A stretch of DNA of 6,630 nt, taken from the NCBI GenBank assembly GCA_018335615.1, contig JAGXRS010000053.1:1-6630 (forward strand). Direction: 5' to 3'. The DNA comes from Hydrogenophaga sp. GTDB taxonomy: Bacteria; Pseudomonadota; Gammaproteobacteria; Burkholderiales; Burkholderiaceae_C. Made by a program: the position numbers and the translations under genes. Shown here piece by piece: positions 5,202-6,630 of the stretch. A model generated the notes under the pieces. The model was not told the DNA's origin and did no database searches. It saw only the letters and a program-made list of their open reading frames with translations. Each line of letters starts with the position of its first letter. Within the stretch, counting starts at the first letter, position 1.

Positions 5202-5235
5202 TAAAAAAAGCGGCCCGCGGGCCGCTTTCTTGTTC
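5202..5235. terminator. Bidirectional intrinsic terminator between Bug gene and acnB
   Basis: A perfect 22-bp palindrome (5207-5228; arm AAAGCGGCCCG) would form a GC-rich hairpin in RNA from either strand. It is flanked by a 7-A run on the left (5203-5209), which is a 7-T tract for minus-strand transcripts, and by TTTCTTGTT on the right for plus-strand transcripts. It lies between the convergent stops of the Bug gene (5184) and acnB (5251). The T-tract is better for acnB, so termination there is probably the more efficient. Confidence 0.92.
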
Positions 5236-5250
5236 ACCCAGCGCGAACGC

Positions 5251-6630
5251 TCAGGCCGCCACACCCTTGGCAGTTTCGGCGTACTCTTCGATCTGGTCGA
5301 AGTTCAGGTACTTGTAGATCGCCGCGCCGTCTTTGTTCACGATGCCCATGGCGGCGTGGTATTCGGCCACGGTGGGGATGTGACCCAGCTTGGACGCAAT
5401 GGCCGCCAGTTCGGCCGAAGCGAGGTACACATTGGTGTTCTTGCCCAGGCGGTTGGGGAAGTTGCGGGTCGAGGTGGACACGACCGTGGCGCCTTCGCGC
5501 ACCTGGGCCTGGTTGCCCATGCACAGCGAGCAGCCGGGCATCTCAGTCCGGGCACCGGCGGCGCCGAAGCTGGCGTAGTGGCCTTCCTTGATCAGCTCGC
5601 TCTCGTCCATCTTGGTGGGCGGTGCCACCCACAGCTTGACGGGGATGTCGCGCTGGCCGCCCAGCAGCTTGGCGGCGGCACGGAAATGGCCGATGTTGGT
5701 CATGCACGAGCCGATGAAGGCTTCGTCGATCTTGGTGCCGGCCACGTCAGACAGGAACTTGGCGTCGTCCGGGTCGTTCGGGCAGCACAGGATGGGTTCC
5801 TTGATGTCGGCCAGATCGATCTCGATGACGTGTGCGTATTCGGCGTCCTTGTCGGCTTCGAGCAGGTTGGGGTTGGCCAGCCAGGCTTCGACCTTTTCAA
5901 TGCGGCGCTGCAGGGTGCGTGCGTCGGCGTAACCGTCGGCGATCATGTTCTTCATCAGCACGATGTTGCTGGTGAGGTATTCCTTGACCGGCTCGGGGTT
6001 GAGCTTGATGGTGCAACCGGCGGCCGAGCGCTCGGCGGACGCATCGGACAGCTCGAACGCCTGCTCGACCTTGAGGTCGGGCAGACCTTCGATTTCCAGA
6101 ATGCGACCGGAAAATTCGTTGATCTTGCCGGCCTTGGCCACGGTCAGCAGGCCTTGCTTGATGGCGTACAGCGGAATCGCGTGCACCAGGTCGCGCAGGG
6201 TCACGCCGGGCTGCATCTCGCCCTTGAAGCGCACCAGCACCGACTCGGGCATATCCAGCGGCATCACGCCGGTGGCGGCACCGAAGGCCACCAGACCGGA
6301 ACCTGCGGGGAAGGAAATGCCGATGGGGAAGCGGGTGTGCGAGTCACCGCCGGTGCCCACGGTGTCGGGCAGCAGCAGGCGGTTGAGCCAGCTGTGGATC
6401 ACGCCGTCGCCGGGGCGCAGGGCCACGCCGCCACGGCTGCTGATGAACTTGGGCAGTTCGCGGTGGGTTTTCACGTCCACTGGCTTGGGATAAGCGGCGG
6501 TGTGGCAGAACGACTGCATCACCAGATCGGCACTGAAGCCCAGGCAGGCCAGGTCTTTCAGTTCGTCGCGGGTCATGGGGCCGGTGGTGTCTTGCGAACC
6601 CACGGTGGTCATCTTCGGCTCGCAGTAGGT
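5251..6630 (-). CDS. acnB: Aconitate hydratase B, C-terminal half (5' end outside window)
   Basis: The visible 459 residues are the C-terminal half of AcnB, the bifunctional aconitate hydratase / 2-methylisocitrate dehydratase of the TCA and methylcitrate cycles, corresponding to roughly residues 402-865 of the E. coli enzyme. The frame is open to the right edge and begins TYCEPKM; the Met at 6612 is internal, not a start. The three [4Fe-4S] ligands are present: Cys in IGSCMTN (codon 5704-5706) and both Cys of GCSLCMG (codons 5530-5532 and 5521-5523). Other conserved active-site segments include GTGGDSHTRFPIG, SGLVAFGAATGVMPLDMPE, RSAAGCTIKL, WVAPPTKMD and STSTRNFPNRLG. The N-terminal HEAT-like and swivel domains lie outside the window. 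The stop at 5251 is followed about 22 bp later by the bidirectional terminator. It is an intact core-metabolism gene as far as visible and has no evident functional tie to the adjacent AtuA/Bug operon. Confidence 0.98.
   Translation of the reverse strand, partial: TYCEPKMTTVGSQDTTGPMTRDELKDLACLGFSADLVMQSFCHTAAYPKPVDVKTHRELPKFISSRGGVALRPGDGVIHSWLNRLLLPDTVGTGGDSHTRFPIGISFPAGSGLVAFGAATGVMPLDMPESVLVRFKGEMQPGVTLRDLVHAIPLYAIKQGLLTVAKAGKINEFSGRILEIEGLPDLKVEQAFELSDASAERSAAGCTIKLNPEPVKEYLTSNIVLMKNMIADGYADARTLQRRIEKVEAWLANPNLLEADKDAEYAHVIEIDLADIKEPILCCPNDPDDAKFLSDVAGTKIDEAFIGSCMTNIGHFRAAAKLLGGQRDIPVKLWVAPPTKMDESELIKEGHYASFGAAGARTEMPGCSLCMGNQAQVREGATVVSTSTRNFPNRLGKNTNVYLASAELAAIASKLGHIPTVAEYHAAMGIVNKDGAAIYKYLNFDQIEEYAETAKGVAA

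Noticed and set aside
4189..5202. Minus-strand open frame (337 codons) opposite the Bug gene
   Set aside because: It is a His/Gly/Ala-rich shadow of an unambiguous Bug-family gene with a signal peptide and strong ribosome-binding site on the plus strand.
5945..6493. Plus-strand open frame (182 codons) inside acnB
   Set aside because: It is antisense to highly conserved aconitase sequence; there is no independent support.
1..6630. Mobile elements, CRISPR arrays, tRNA/rRNA genes, toxin-antitoxin or defence genes
   Set aside because: On reading both strands, no transposase or integrase motifs, target-site duplications, regularly spaced repeats or RNA gene signatures were seen. All substantial coding regions are accounted for by ordinary chromosomal genes.

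Overview
The window looks like ordinary chromosome from a high-GC betaproteobacterium, most likely a Burkholderiales/Comamonadaceae member. This is inferred from the strongly GC-ending codons, the AcnB-type aconitase, and a Bug-family (TctC-like) periplasmic binding protein next to an AtuA-family gene and a LysR regulator. There is no sign of a mobile element, prophage, CRISPR array, rRNA or tRNA.

Layout, left to right. (1) A partial minus-strand gene for a small Ser/Gly/Pro-rich lipoprotein runs off the left edge (1-300). (2) Divergent from it is a solitary plus-strand gene for a DUF4213/DUF364 (putative heavy-metal chelation) protein (476-1366). (3) Convergent with that gene is a minus-strand LysR-type transcriptional regulator (LTTR; 1496-2386). 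(4) Divergent from the LTTR gene is a three-gene plus-strand operon: an AtuA-family (DUF1446) protein (2450-3817), a small protein matching the AtuA C-terminal domain that overlaps it by 8 bp (3810-4169), and a Bug-family solute-binding protein (4204-5184). (5) A near-perfect bidirectional terminator (about 5202-5235) separates this operon from the convergent, 5'-truncated aconitase gene acnB (5251-6630, running off the right edge).

The functional unit of interest is LTTR + AtuA pair + Bug protein. The likely logic is that the periplasmic Bug protein captures a carboxylate-type compound, the AtuA-type pair acts in its catabolism, and the LTTR senses an intermediate and controls the divergent operon. 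The substrate cannot be read from the sequence, and no TctA/TctB membrane partners are in the window.

The most informative non-coding DNA is the 63-bp LTTR/operon intergenic region with the first bases of the LTTR gene. It holds a perfect 9-bp inverted repeat with a 5-bp spacer (T-N11-A type LTTR box) that contains the LTTR start codon in its centre. It also holds a second, wider pair of the same half-sites, and a good -35/-10 promoter placed so that transcription of the AtuA operon would begin at or next to its ATG. Neither divergent gene has a recognisable Shine-Dalgarno sequence, so both may be made from leaderless or near-leaderless transcripts. No clearly new system was found; this regulatory arrangement and the poorly characterised AtuA/Bug module are the best candidates for follow-up.
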